DNA of 43,478 nt from Xanthomonas euvesicatoria pv. euvesicatoria (GTDB lineage: Bacteria; Pseudomonadota; Gammaproteobacteria; Xanthomonadales; Xanthomonadaceae): positions 1 through 43,478 of the forward strand of contig NZ_JAJIUJ010000003.1 in the NCBI RefSeq assembly GCF_020880415.1, read 5' to 3'. The first letter of the stretch is position 1; each line of letters opens with the position of its first letter. A program made the translations under genes and the position numbers. Under the pieces are notes generated by a model. That model was not told the origin of the DNA, ran no database searches, and was given only the letters and a program-made list of their open reading frames with translations. Positions 25,859 to 34,992 of the stretch are shown piece after piece.

Positions 25859-26015
25859 CACGTCATAAGGCCGAATCCGCTTCGCACCTCGGCCACTTCA
25901 GGCTTTGGACGCCATTGATCGCATCTGCGCCTACCAGGGCTGATGCAGCTTCCAGACGCGTGCACGTGCCTGCCGCAACTGCCACCATGCCGTATGCGTC
26001 AACTGTCTACCACGC

Positions 26016-26981
26016 TCAGTCGTAATTGCTCAGCGCCAGCGACAACAACGCCTTGGCCTGCTCGCGCAGCGACATGGGCTCGACAATTTCTGCGTCCGAG
26101 CCGTAGTGCAGCACGTCCATCAGCAATTCGCGCGAGTTGCTGTAGGGCAACTTGAGCTCGTAGCGGCCATCGGGCAGAAAGCGGCCCTGCTGCTTGGAAT
26201 GCCAATGTTCGTCGGCAACCCAGCGCGCGGCCTTGGAGCTGAACACGGTGGTCGCCCACCCCTTGGGCGCCCCGGAAAAAATGCCGTAGCTGGCGGCAAG
26301 CTGCTCGTCCAGTTCGCTGTCGGGCACATCGCGCGGCGCCGCATCGAGCAGACGCGCGTGGTTGATGCGGTCCACCGCAAAGCTGCGCACGCCGTCGCGA
26401 CCGTGATCCCACGCGTCCAGATACCAGTTGTCGCGGTAATGGGTAATGCGCTGTGGCGACACCGTCCGCTTGGTCGATTCGTCGGTGGAACGCGCACGAT
26501 AGTCGAAGCTCAGCTGCTTGCGCTCCAGCACGCCGGAGGCCACGGTGCGGAAGCTGGCTTCGTCCAGCTTGCGGCCGCGGTGTGGAATGACCCGCACCCG
26601 ATCCACCGGCCACTGCGAGACGCCGGCCTGGGCAGCCAGCAGTCCTTCGATGCGCTGCTGCAGCGGTGCCAGCATCGAAGACAACACCCCGCCGCCGGTG
26701 CGCGCGAGCAGCTGTTGCGAGGCCAGTAGTGCGTGCAGTTCTTCCGAACTCAGCCACAGGCCGGGCAATTCGAAGCGGTCGCTTTCGCCGGAGAGATAGC
26801 GAAAGCCCGATTCGCCGTCGCCTTCCACCGGTGCCATCAGCGCGTCGCGCAGAAACGCCAGATCGCGGTAGACAGTCGCGCGGGAACAGCTCAGCTCATC
26901 CTGCAGCCGCGCAACCGTGACCGGGTAGCGTGCCGATTTGAGCAAGCGATGCAGGGAGTTGATGCGTTCGTAGCGGTCCAT
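26016..26981 (-). CDS. WYL-domain transcriptional regulator (DeoR/YafY type)
   Basis: A 321-residue regulator. The N-terminal winged helix-turn-helix reads RINSLHRLLKSARYP and ELSCSRATVYRDLAFLRDAL (residues about 5-50). It is followed by a WYL domain (about residues 145-225) with ITHYRDNWYLDAWDHGR, which includes the W-Y-L triad, and then a C-terminal WCX-like region. WYL domains sense small ligands or single-stranded nucleic acid and often control DNA damage or defence genes, but nothing of that kind is adjacent. The ATG at 26981 starts exactly at the conserved MDRYERI pattern; the upstream extension is not supported. Confidence 0.92.
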   Translation of the reverse strand: MDRYERINSLHRLLKSARYPVTVARLQDELSCSRATVYRDLAFLRDALMAPVEGDGESGFRYLSGESDRFELPGLWLSSEELHALLASQQLLARTGGGVLSSMLAPLQQRIEGLLAAQAGVSQWPVDRVRVIPHRGRKLDEASFRTVASGVLERKQLSFDYRARSTDESTKRTVSPQRITHYRDNWYLDAWDHGRDGVRSFAVDRINHARLLDAAPRDVPDSELDEQLAASYGIFSGAPKGWATTVFSSKAARWVADEHWHSKQQGRFLPDGRYELKLPYSNSRELLMDVLHYGSDAEIVEPMSLREQAKALLSLALSNYD

Positions 26982-27549
26982 GCGTCGATTATGTCCGAGT
27001 CTTTGCGCGGCGGGGTGAGCATCGCGATGTGACGGCAGGCAGACAGCGGCAAGCGCCCGGAGGATGTGCGATGCAGCGGCCTGGTCTGTTGGGTCGGTCG
27101 CACAGCCACTGCGTGGCGGGGTCGTGCGCGCGGTCGCGCAGGCCCGGGTGGCAGGCATCGCCGATAACGCTGGCACGCGACCCGCTCGGGCCGCTCAGGC
27201 TCCTGCCACTTGGCTGGCCAGAAGTCCTGATGACATCGCCAGGCCGCCTGCCATGCGCACGCGCACCCGCGCAGGTCGCTGCGGTTCACGCCGGGCATTC
27301 GCCCCGAACCACCATTCATTCCCCTGACAACGACCTCGCAGGTCGCTCCAGCCACTGCGACCACATCGCCGACCGCTTCCAAGATCGCCTTTCATCGCCG
27401 CGCCCGTCTGCAGGGCCGCTCCGGTCCATGCCGCCTTCGGCGTCCCAACCGGCAATGAAGCGGATATTCACTTGGCGATGACGTCACCGCACAGTCCGTT
27501 ATCATGAAATCGCTTCCACCCCTCTCCCGCCTTCCAAAGCGAGCTGCCC
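26982..27549. other. Long divergent intergenic region
   Basis: 568 bases separate the WYL regulator (minus) from the DUF481 gene (plus). Several overlapping short frames exist on both strands but none shows consistent protein-like features. A frame at 27195-27455 (minus) has GNEWWFGANARREP and is the best of them, yet lacks a ribosome site. A regulatory RNA or decayed gene is possible. Confidence 0.5.
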
Positions 27550-28350
27550 ATGTCCCGCCGTGTCCCGTTGTCTGCCCTGTTGCCGCTGTTGTTGATCACG
27601 CCCTCCGTCTGGGCCCAGGCAGTCGCACCGGTGCCGGCAGACCCGGCCGCCGTGGTGCTGCCGTCGCCGTGGAGCGGCAGCAGCGGCGAGCTCGGCTACG
27701 CAGCGGCGCATGGCAACAGCACCACCGACAGCCTCAACGGCCGCGTGCGCCTGCGCTACACCGACGGTGACTGGATCCATAGTCTGGATGCCACCGCGTT
27801 GCGCTCGAGTTCGGAATACACCAACACCAACGACGACGGCAGCACCACGCGCGAGCGCCAGACCACCGCCGAGCGTTACACCGGCAGCGTCGGCAGCGCA
27901 CTGCAGCTGGGCGAACACCGCCAGCTCACGGCCACCGGCCGCTACGAACACGACGACTTCGCCACCTACGACCGTCTGGCCACCTTCGGTATCGGCTATG
28001 GCACGCGCCTGATCGACGCCGACCGCTTCTACCTGGATGCGCAGGTGGGCCCGGGTGTGCGCCGCGCGCACAACAGCGACGAAGACCGTAACGAAACCGG
28101 GTTGATCGGCCGCGGCCTGTTCGACCTGAAGTACACCGTCACCGACAACACCGATCTGATCAATACGCTGCTGGTGGAATCGGGCGAGTACAACACCTAT
28201 GCGCAAAACGACTTCGGCGTGCAGGTCAGCATGAACTTGCACTTTGCGTTGAAGGCGGCGTGGCAGATGCGTCACAACAGCGACGTCAGCGACGGCGACA
28301 AGAAGACCGATACGCTGACCACGGTCAATCTGGTCTACACGTTCAAGTAA
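27550..28350 (+). CDS. DUF481 (YdiY-like) outer-membrane beta-barrel protein
   Basis: A 266-residue exported protein with a cleavable signal (about 22 residues ending SVWAQA). The rest is amphipathic strands with alternating hydrophobic residues: ELGYAAAHGNSTTDSL, GRVRLRYTDGDW, QLTATGRYEHDDF, and the C-terminal aromatic end TTVNLVYTFK, the typical terminal signal of outer-membrane barrels. This matches the DUF481 family (salt-induced outer-membrane protein). The ATG at 27550 begins the signal peptide. Function is unknown. A palindromic repeat follows the stop by 13 bases. Confidence 0.9.
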   Translation: MSRRVPLSALLPLLLITPSVWAQAVAPVPADPAAVVLPSPWSGSSGELGYAAAHGNSTTDSLNGRVRLRYTDGDWIHSLDATALRSSSEYTNTNDDGSTTRERQTTAERYTGSVGSALQLGEHRQLTATGRYEHDDFATYDRLATFGIGYGTRLIDADRFYLDAQVGPGVRRAHNSDEDRNETGLIGRGLFDLKYTVTDNTDLINTLLVESGEYNTYAQNDFGVQVSMNLHFALKAAWQMRHNSDVSDGDKKTDTLTTVNLVYTFK

Positions 28351-28363
28351 ACAACCGCGAACG

Positions 28364-28428
28364 GTAGGAGCGGACCTGGCCGCGAGGGCGTTCCCGATAA
28401 AGCCTCTCGCGGCCAGGGCCGCTGCTAC
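28364..28428. repeat. Palindromic intergenic repeat, copy 2
   Basis: Arms 28364-28385 and 28407-28428 are reverse complements at 20 of 22 positions (GTAGGAGCGGACCTGG...). The centre has GCGTTCCCGATAAAGCCTC, close to the centre of copy 1. It follows the DUF481 stop and may stabilise the mRNA 3' end. Confidence 0.8.
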
Positions 28429-28541
28429 GAAGAGCGGGCGCTGCGTGGGGGCGGCATTGCGTGTGTAGCGGCTAGGTCTGGAGCTTGCGCTTGGGCGCCG
28501 GCGTCGATGTCGGTCGCGTTACACGTTGACGCGACAGCGCG

Positions 28542-29456
28542 TTACAGCTCGGCCAGCAGCTGCGCGGCGCCCTTGTCGAACAGCCCTTGCGCAACGCGGC
28601 GGCCAAGCGCTTCGGTATCTTCGGCGCTGCCGTGCGCATCGGCGTGGATCAGGCGGCCGTCGCTGGCGCTGCCCACCATGCCCTGCAGGAACAGGCCCTG
28701 CCCTTCCCAGCGCGCGAAGGCGGCCACCGGCACATGGCAGCTACCGTGCAGGGCGCGGTTCATGGCGCGCTCGGCTTCCACGCAGGCACGCGTGCGGCCG
28801 GCATCCAGCACCGCCAGCAGACTGTAGATGCGTGCATCGTCGCCACGGCATTCCACCGCCACCGCGCCCTGCGCAGGTGCCGGCAACCATTCCGGCGCGT
28901 CCAGCCGCGCGCTGATGCGTGCTTCCAGCCCAAGCCGTTGCAGGCCGGCGCAGGCCAGCACGATGGCGTCGTAGCCGCCGTTGTCGAGCTTGGCCAGCCG
29001 CGTGTTGACGTTGCCGCGCAGGTCGATCAATTCCAGATCCGGGCGCGCGGCACGCAACTGCGCCTGGCGACGCAACGAGGAGGTGCCCACGCGCGCGCCC
29101 AGCGGCAGCGCCTGCAGGCTGGCGTAGAGATTGGACACCAGCGCATCGGCCGGGTCGCCGCGTTCCAGGATGGCCGGCAGCACGAACGGCGCGTCCAGTT
29201 CCATCGGCACGTCCTTGAGCGAATGCACCGCGCAATCGGCCTCGCCGCGCAACATCGCCAACTCCAGCTCCTTCAGGAACAGGCCCTTGCCGCCAATGGC
29301 GGCGAGCGACCGGTCCAGCATTTCGTCGCCGCGGGTGCTCATCGGCACCAGTACCACCTCCAGGCCGGGATGGTGCTGACGCAGCGCGGCGGCGACATGT
29401 TCGCTCTGCCAGAGGGCAAGCGGGCTTTTGCGGGTGGCGATACGGAGCGTGGTCAT
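28542..29456 (-). CDS. hemC: Porphobilinogen deaminase (hydroxymethylbilane synthase)
   Basis: A 304-residue cytosolic enzyme that joins four porphobilinogens into hydroxymethylbilane for haem synthesis. Seen: [13 protein letters not shown] at the N-terminus, [10 protein letters not shown] with the catalytic Asp, the basic pocket [12 protein letters not shown] and [13 protein letters not shown], and the dipyrromethane-anchoring Cys in [14 protein letters not shown]. Length is normal. The gene follows algR by 30 bases on the same strand. A GATAAT hexamer ending 6 bases before the ATG suggests it also has its own leaderless promoter. Confidence 0.98.
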   Translation of the reverse strand: MTTLRIATRKSPLALWQSEHVAAALRQHHPGLEVVLVPMSTRGDEMLDRSLAAIGGKGLFLKELELAMLRGEADCAVHSLKDVPMELDAPFVLPAILERGDPADALVSNLYASLQALPLGARVGTSSLRRQAQLRAARPDLELIDLRGNVNTRLAKLDNGGYDAIVLACAGLQRLGLEARISARLDAPEWLPAPAQGAVAVECRGDDARIYSLLAVLDAGRTRACVEAERAMNRALHGSCHVPVAAFARWEGQGLFLQGMVGSASDGRLIHADAHGSAEDTEALGRRVAQGLFDKGAAQLLAEL

Positions 29457-29462
29457 GCCGGC

Positions 29463-29468
29463 ATTATC
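29463..29468 (-). promoter_or_regulatory. Candidate -10 element of hemC (leaderless placement)
   Basis: GATAAT on the minus strand ends 6 bases before the hemC ATG, in the 30-base gap after algR. It repeats the arrangement seen at ubiE. Confidence 0.4.
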
Positions 29469-29486
29469 GCGGAGCCGGCACCGAAC

Positions 29487-30224
29487 TCACAGTTGGCGTA
29501 GTTGATCGCGCAGGCTGGCCACGCAGCGACGACTCACCTCCAGGGTCTGCGGCACGTTGCGCAGCACCGCGTGGACCTGGCCATCGCCGCTGCGGCGCAG
29601 TTCCACCAGTTCATCGCGGGCCACCAGGCAATTGCGATGGATGCGCACCAGGCGGTTGGCAAATTCGTCTTCCAGCGATTTCAGCGACTCTTCGATCAAG
29701 TCCTCGCCGCGCGTGTGATGGACGATGACGTACTTCTCTTCGGCCTGCAGGTAGCGAATGTCGCCGATGGCGATCAGCCGCAGGCTGCCGCGCAGGCGCG
29801 CGCACAGATGGGTGCGCAGCGGCCTGGCCGCGGTGCCGGGCACGCGGCCGGCCAGGAAGGTGGCGACTTTTTCCAGTGCAGATGCCAGCCGTTCCGGGCG
29901 CACCGGTTTCATCAGGTAATCCAGCGCGGCCGCGTCGAACGCCGACAAGGCATGCTGGTCGTAGGCGGTGCAGAACACCACCGCCGGCGGCGGCTGGCCT
30001 TGCCGCAGCAGCCGCGCGGTTTCCAGGCCGTCCACGCCGGGCATGGCGATATCCAGCAGCACCAGGTCCGGGCGCAGCTGTTCGCACTGCTGCAGCACTT
30101 GCTGGCCGTTTTCGGCCTCGCCGATCACCTCGACCTGCGGATGCTCGCCCAGCAGCATGCGCAGGCGCTCGCGCGCCAGTGGCTCGTCATCGGCGATCAG
30201 CACCCGCACTTGCGTGGCCGTCAT
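29487..30224 (-). CDS. algR: LytTR response regulator, AlgR-like
   Basis: A 245-residue two-component regulator. The receiver domain has the acidic pair in IADDEPLARERLRMLL, phospho-acceptor Asp58 (LVLLDIAMPGVDGLE) and Lys in LMKPVRPE. The C-terminal LytTR DNA-binding domain (about residues 140-245) has IRYLQAEEKYVIVHH and FANRLVRIHRNCLVAR. Architecture and the position between a LytS-type kinase and hemC match the AlgR gene of pseudomonads. The kinase ends 30 bases upstream. It would control genes binding its direct repeats, which I did not find here. Confidence 0.9.
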   Translation of the reverse strand: MTATQVRVLIADDEPLARERLRMLLGEHPQVEVIGEAENGQQVLQQCEQLRPDLVLLDIAMPGVDGLETARLLRQGQPPPAVVFCTAYDQHALSAFDAAALDYLMKPVRPERLASALEKVATFLAGRVPGTAARPLRTHLCARLRGSLRLIAIGDIRYLQAEEKYVIVHHTRGEDLIEESLKSLEDEFANRLVRIHRNCLVARDELVELRRSGDGQVHAVLRNVPQTLEVSRRCVASLRDQLRQL

Positions 30225-30254
30225 GGACTCCCCCTCGCTGCAGTGACTTTCCCC

Positions 30255-31304
30255 TCACGGCAGCGGCAATGTGATCTCACAGGCATAGTAGCCTTCAGCC
30301 CAGCTGGCCGCCATCCGTGCCCCGGCGCCGAACTGGAACGCCAGCCGGTGCGAGATGCTGGCCTGGGCATGCCCGGCGCCGGCCAGCAGCGGCAACTGGG
30401 TGCCGGGCTGCGGCGCCGGGTTGACGATGCGGATCTGCAGCTGGTTGCCGCGCTGACGCAGCGACAGGTACAGCGTACCGCCTTCGGGCATGCGCGAAAC
30501 GCCATGCAGTACCGCATTTTCGACCAGCGGCTGCAGCACCAGGCGCGGCATCGGCAGCTCCCACGGCAACGGTTCCTGGCGGTGCCAGCGCACTTGCAGG
30601 CGCTCGCCCAGGCGCAGCGATTCGATTGCCAGATAGCGTTCGGCCAGTTCGCATTCGGCACGCAAGGTGGAGACGCCCTCGCCGGCGCCGAGGGCGGCGC
30701 GGAACAGATCCGACAGGTCCAGCACCGCCTGTTCGGCCACCACCGGATCGCGCCGCAGCAGGCTGACGATGAGGTTCATGCTGTTGAACAGGAAGTGCGG
30801 GCGAATGCGCGCCTGCAGGGCATCCGCCTCGGCGCGTGCATTGGCCTGCACCTGCGCCTCCCAGCGGTCGCTGACATAGAAGTAGCGCAGCGCCAGCGCA
30901 GTGATCAGCACCACCGTGGCCGCACTGCCGAGCGTGAACCGCCAGAAGCCGACCTGCGCGCCCAGCGGGACCTGCCCGAGCACCGCATACAGGCCATGCA
31001 CGATGCCGGCACCGAGCATCGCCACCACGGCAGCGATCAGCAAGGCGCTCAGCCCGCCCAGCCGTGGCGGCAATCGCGACAAGGTGGGCCGCAACACGCA
31101 CAGCAGCACGGTGACCGCCAATGCCAGCCACAGCGCCAGGCCGCTGGCGGAGAGGAACCGCGACAACGTGATGTTGCGCGCGCCGGCGTCGGGGACCAAG
31201 GTCACCACCAGCACCACCAGCTCGGCCAGGCCCAGCATCGCGCCCAACCGCGGCAGCCGGCACAGGTCCGGCATCCAGGCGATCTGCGGTGCGCGCTGGG
31301 CCAT
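30255..31304 (-). CDS. algZ: LytS-type sensor histidine kinase, AlgZ/FimS-like
   Basis: A 349-residue sensor kinase with about four membrane helices in the first half (residues 20-165; VVTLVPDAG, LALWLALAVTVLLCVL, LLIAAVVAMLGAGIV, ATVVLITALALRYF). The His-kinase domain of the LytS group has RIRPHFLFNSMNLI, containing the phosphorylated His, and N-box PLVENAVLHG. The glycine-rich G-box is unusual: GAGHAQASISHRLAFQFG stands where GxGxGLxNxxxRL is expected, so ATP binding may be altered. The ATG at 31304 overlaps nothing; it is 4 bases after the esterase stop. It pairs with the downstream AlgR-like regulator. Confidence 0.88.
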   Translation of the reverse strand: MAQRAPQIAWMPDLCRLPRLGAMLGLAELVVLVVTLVPDAGARNITLSRFLSASGLALWLALAVTVLLCVLRPTLSRLPPRLGGLSALLIAAVVAMLGAGIVHGLYAVLGQVPLGAQVGFWRFTLGSAATVVLITALALRYFYVSDRWEAQVQANARAEADALQARIRPHFLFNSMNLIVSLLRRDPVVAEQAVLDLSDLFRAALGAGEGVSTLRAECELAERYLAIESLRLGERLQVRWHRQEPLPWELPMPRLVLQPLVENAVLHGVSRMPEGGTLYLSLRQRGNQLQIRIVNPAPQPGTQLPLLAGAGHAQASISHRLAFQFGAGARMAASWAEGYYACEITLPLP

Positions 31305-31308
31305 GGGC

Positions 31309-31977
31309 TCAGGCAGCGGTGAAGCGCGCCTGCATCCAGTCGCGCAAGGCCTCGATCTCTTCCAGGCAGACCTGGTGGCCCATCGGGTAGGTGTGCCAAT
31401 CCAGTGCGAAACCCAGCGTGCGCAAGGTCTGCATGCTGGCCTGGCCGGCCGCGAACGGCACCACCGGGTCGGCCGTGCCATGCGCCATGAACAGCGGTTG
31501 GCGCAGGGCGGCCGGCTGCAACTGGCTGGCGGCCGCGGCCGGATCCGGCAGATAGGTGGACATGGCGATCAGCCCGGCCAGCGGCACGCTGCGCTGCAGG
31601 CCAACGGCCAGGGTCACGGCGCCGCCTTGCGAGAAGCCGGCCAGCAGGATGCGCTCCGGCGCGATGCCGCGGCTCTGCTCATGGGCGATCAAGGCCTCGA
31701 CCTGGGTGACCGATTCGGCGATGCCGGCCTTGTCGGCGCGCTGGGCGAAATCCATGCCGACGATGTCGTACCAGCCGCGCATGCGCACGCCATTATTGAT
31801 GGTGATCGGGCGGATCGGCGCATGCGGGAACACGAAGCGCAGCGCGGGCCACTGCGGGCGTACCAGCTCGGGCACCATCGGGGCGAAGTCGCTGCCATCG
31901 GCGCCCAGGCCATGCAGCCACAGCACGCTCCATTGCGGGTTCGGTCCGGTCTCGCGTTCGATCACTTCCAGCATCAT
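31309..31977 (-). CDS. Carboxylesterase/lysophospholipase-type alpha/beta hydrolase
   Basis: A 222-residue serine hydrolase of the phospholipase/carboxylesterase group (EstB-like). Seen: VLWLHGLGADGSDFAPMV (oxyanion region), the nucleophile elbow LAGFSQGGAVTLAVGL, catalytic Asp in HGTADPVVPF, and His in YPMGHQVCLEE. Length is typical. There is no signal peptide, so it is cytoplasmic. It ends 4 bases before the AlgZ-like kinase start and is probably the first gene of that transcript. Confidence 0.94.
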   Translation of the reverse strand: MMLEVIERETGPNPQWSVLWLHGLGADGSDFAPMVPELVRPQWPALRFVFPHAPIRPITINNGVRMRGWYDIVGMDFAQRADKAGIAESVTQVEALIAHEQSRGIAPERILLAGFSQGGAVTLAVGLQRSVPLAGLIAMSTYLPDPAAAASQLQPAALRQPLFMAHGTADPVVPFAAGQASMQTLRTLGFALDWHTYPMGHQVCLEEIEALRDWMQARFTAA

Positions 31978-32127
31978 CCAGCTCCGCTTGCGGGCTGGGC
32001 ATTATGCCTTGCGCGAGGGGTGGGCCAGATCAACCGGCGCCAGAGGCTTGAGGCCCGCCGATCGCCACGGGCCTCTGCAGGCGACCGCGCCACAGCGCCG
32101 GCCAATGAGGCCGGCGCCGACGCACAC

Positions 32128-34065
32128 TCAGATCAGCGACGGTTCCAGCGCAGCGGCGCGGCGCAGCTCGGAGGCACGCACCAGCACCTTGGGCGGGTCG
32201 AGTTCTTCGGGGATGCAGAAAATGCCGGCGCGGCGTAGCGCCATGCCGGTGCGACGCAGCGAGGTCAGCGCCACCACCGGAATCGACAACGCCATGCCGA
32301 CGATCACAGGCCCCATCCAGGCGGCCAGCGCGGGCGAGACCGCGTAGGCCACCGCGCCCATGAACAGGCCGAACACGGTCAGACCGCCATAGCTGCGAAA
32401 CAGCGCCGGCCACGACAGCTTGCCGTCGTCGCGCACCTGCGCATCCCAGCCCGAATCCTTGCCCGCCAGGACCTCGAACACACCGCGCGACTGCAGGTAC
32501 ATCACCACCGGCGCCATCAGGGCGGCCAGCACGGTCTCCAGCAGGATGCTCACCGCAGCGCGGAAGGCACCACCGCAGGCGCGCAGTTCGCGCGGGTTGA
32601 GCAGCAACGCGATGTAGCCGAGCAGCTTGGGCGCCAGCAACACGAACATGGTGCAGATGAAGATCCAGATCGCATTGCCCTGGCTGCTGCCGTGCCAGTA
32701 ACGGGCGGGCGAGAACGGCAGGTCGCCGGCCAGATCGATACCGCCGCCGGCCAGCGGAATGCCGATGCCGATCAGCATCAACAGACCCCACATCGGCGCG
32801 GTGAAGTAATGCCCGATGCCGATCAGCATGTGCATGCGGCTGATCCAGTGCAGGCCTTTGGCGCTCACCACCTTGGCGTGCTGCAGGTTGCCCTGGCACC
32901 AGCGGCGGTCGCGGATCAGCAGGTCGGTCAGCGTGGGCGGGCCTTCTTCGTAGCTGCCCTGCAGGTACGGCACCATGTGCATGGCCCAGCCGCCGCGCCG
33001 CATCAGCGCCGCTTCGACGAAGTCGTGGCTGAGCACATGCCCGCCGAACGGCTTGCGCCCGCGCAGCGACGGCAGGCCGGCGTGATCGGCGAAGGCCTGG
33101 GTGCGGATGATGGCGTTATGGCCCCAGTAATTGCTCTCGGCGCCGTGCCACCAGGCCACGCCGAAGGCGATGATCGGCCCGTACACGCGCCCGCCGAACT
33201 GCTGCATGCGGGCGAACAGGGTCTGCCCGTTGACCACTGCCGGCAAGGTCTGGATCAGGCCCACGTCCGGGTTGTTTTCCATGCCGGCGACCAGCCGCAC
33301 GATGGTGTCGCCGGTCATCACGCTATCGGCGTCCAGGATCAGCATCTGCGGGTAGCTGCCGCCGAAGCGACGCACCCAGTCGGCCACATTGCCGGCCTTG
33401 CGCGCGGCGTTGTCGGCGCGGCGGCGGTAGAAGATGCGGCCGTGCCCGTCGACGCGATCGCAAAGTTCGTTATAGACCAGCTCCTCGGCGCGGCCGATGT
33501 GCTCGCGGGTGGTGTCGCTGAGCACGAAGAAATCGAAATGCTCCAACTGGCCGGTCTCGGCGACCGATTCGTAGATGGCCTGCAGGCCGGCCAACAGCCG
33601 GCGCGGGTCTTCGTTGTAGGTGGGCATCAGCAACGCGGTGCGCGAACGCAGCGTGGGCAGGGGTTGCTCCGGGTCGATGCCGAGCTTGCGGCCGGCGCGC
33701 GCCACCACGGTGACGAAACCAGCCACCGCGCTGGCGAAGGACATGGCGATCCAGGCGAACAGCAACACGAACAGGCCGAGCAGGCAGCCTTCCAGCACGC
33801 TGATGCCGTCGGGCCACAGCACGCTGAGCATCACCCACACGGCGATGGCGGTGGTGGCGAAGGTGCCGCCGATCAAATAGAAGCGGCGCACGCCGATGCC
33901 GGGCGGCGAAGTGCGCTGGTGGCGCACTTGCAGGCTGCCTTCGCGCAGGTTCTGTTCGGGCATCGCCAGCGGTGCTTCCGGCGGCAGCGTGGGCGTGCCG
34001 GCATCGAGGGCGGAAACGGGGGGCATTGCAGTCGTTGTCGGGGAAGGAGTCACGGTGCCATCCAT
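32128..34065 (-). CDS. opgH: Glucosyltransferase for osmoregulated periplasmic glucans
   Basis: A 645-residue inner-membrane GT2 glucosyltransferase, OpgH/MdoH (called HrpM in early plant-pathogen work). It makes the beta-1,2-linked glucan backbone from UDP-glucose. Seen: two N-terminal membrane helices, [20 protein letters not shown], the metal-binding DADS motif ([12 protein letters not shown]), [15 protein letters not shown], the QxxRW-type [13 protein letters not shown], and at least six further membrane helices. The N-terminal 60 residues are Pro/Thr-rich. Length matches the Xanthomonas protein. The start at 34065 (MDGTVTPS) is preferred over 34185. No opgG is adjacent here. Confidence 0.95.
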
Positions 34066-34992
34066 CAGGGCTGCCCGTCGCGCGAGGACGACAGTGCGGG
34101 CTGACACGGGAGGTCCATCCCCGCCATGCAGTGCGATGTTGCCTGGCACGCGGCCGAGCGGGCGAGCCCGACGGTGTACGACCAAGACGCTCTGAAACCA
34201 CTCCGATGCACAAGTTCTCCTGGCTGCAATCTCACCTCGCAGCTCATCCTAAAGAATCGACCGTTAAAGGAACGAACGCCGCGTACGGTCTTCGCCCTCC
34301 CCCACGAGGACCGCGCGGCAGACTACGCCGCACCGACCGAACGCAACCCCAACAGATTGCAGCCTAGCGCAGACCCTGTCACGGACCGCTGGCCGGGCCA
34401 TCCTGCCGGAGAGGTGCAATTGGTGTGCCATGGCGTGCAATCGGTTGCGGCGACGGGGCGCTGGCGTTGCGTTGTGCCGATGCGGTCAGAGGTTGGGACA
34501 AGCGATTGGTTGGTCGCTCTGCATCGCTCAAGGCGCTCTGGAATTCCAGGCATTGCGGTGGTCGAACGTTCTCAAGGCCTGCGGCAACAGCTTGATTGGT
34601 CGAGTATGCGGCGTCCTCGCCGCACCAGACAGTTGCGCGATGCCCGGGAAAGCGGCTCATCGCACGTGGTTTGTTTGCTGATGCAACCGCTTGATCGAGG
34701 CATCAATGACGTCTGCGAGCGCTCGGCGATCCTCAGGCCCGGCGTGTCGCGTGCGCAGTGCCCTCGCCGCTCGCCGGACACGCCGTGAATCCATCCTGGG
34801 GCGCGATGGCGGCATCCATGCCGCCAGCAGCGAGGGCGTTGCACAGAACGTTCGCCGCTTGCTGACCGACAACAGCAAGCACAAACCGCATGGCAGGCAA
34901 GGCTTATTCAAACGCGGCATATCGATATGGCACATGCGCCATCGCGCAAGGGCAGCCGCCCTGGTCCTCACGCAATGACGTTGTGAGCCGTC
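34066..34992. other. Longest non-coding stretch (927 bases)
   Basis: Upstream of opgH and past the M28 peptidase end, no firm gene is visible. Base composition falls below the window average in parts. A 45-codon frame at 34657-34794 (minus) is listed separately. A 53-codon plus frame from 34206 ([17 protein letters not shown]) covers part of the likely opgH promoter and has no ribosome site. The opgH promoter should lie in 34066-34300. Confidence 0.5.
34657..34794 (-). CDS. Possible 45-residue basic protein
   Basis: A short frame, MDSRRVRRAARALRTRH followed by AGPEDRRALADVIDASIKRL, predicted to be helical and amphipathic. The ATG is preceded by CCCAGG, a poor ribosome site. It is the only frame in the long gap that reads like a compact protein. 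It may be chance in GC-rich DNA. Confidence 0.25.
   Translation of the reverse strand: MDSRRVRRAARALRTRHAGPEDRRALADVIDASIKRLHQQTNHVR

Noticed and set aside
27029..27481. 150-codon plus-strand frame in the WYL-DUF481 gap
   Set aside because: It is rich in Arg, Pro and Cys, with no start signal; it competes with equally poor frames on the other strand.
34126..34788. A 220-codon plus-strand frame in the long gap upstream of opgH
   Set aside because: No ribosome site, no domain, mixed Arg/Ser/Cys-rich composition, and it overlaps the probable opgH promoter.
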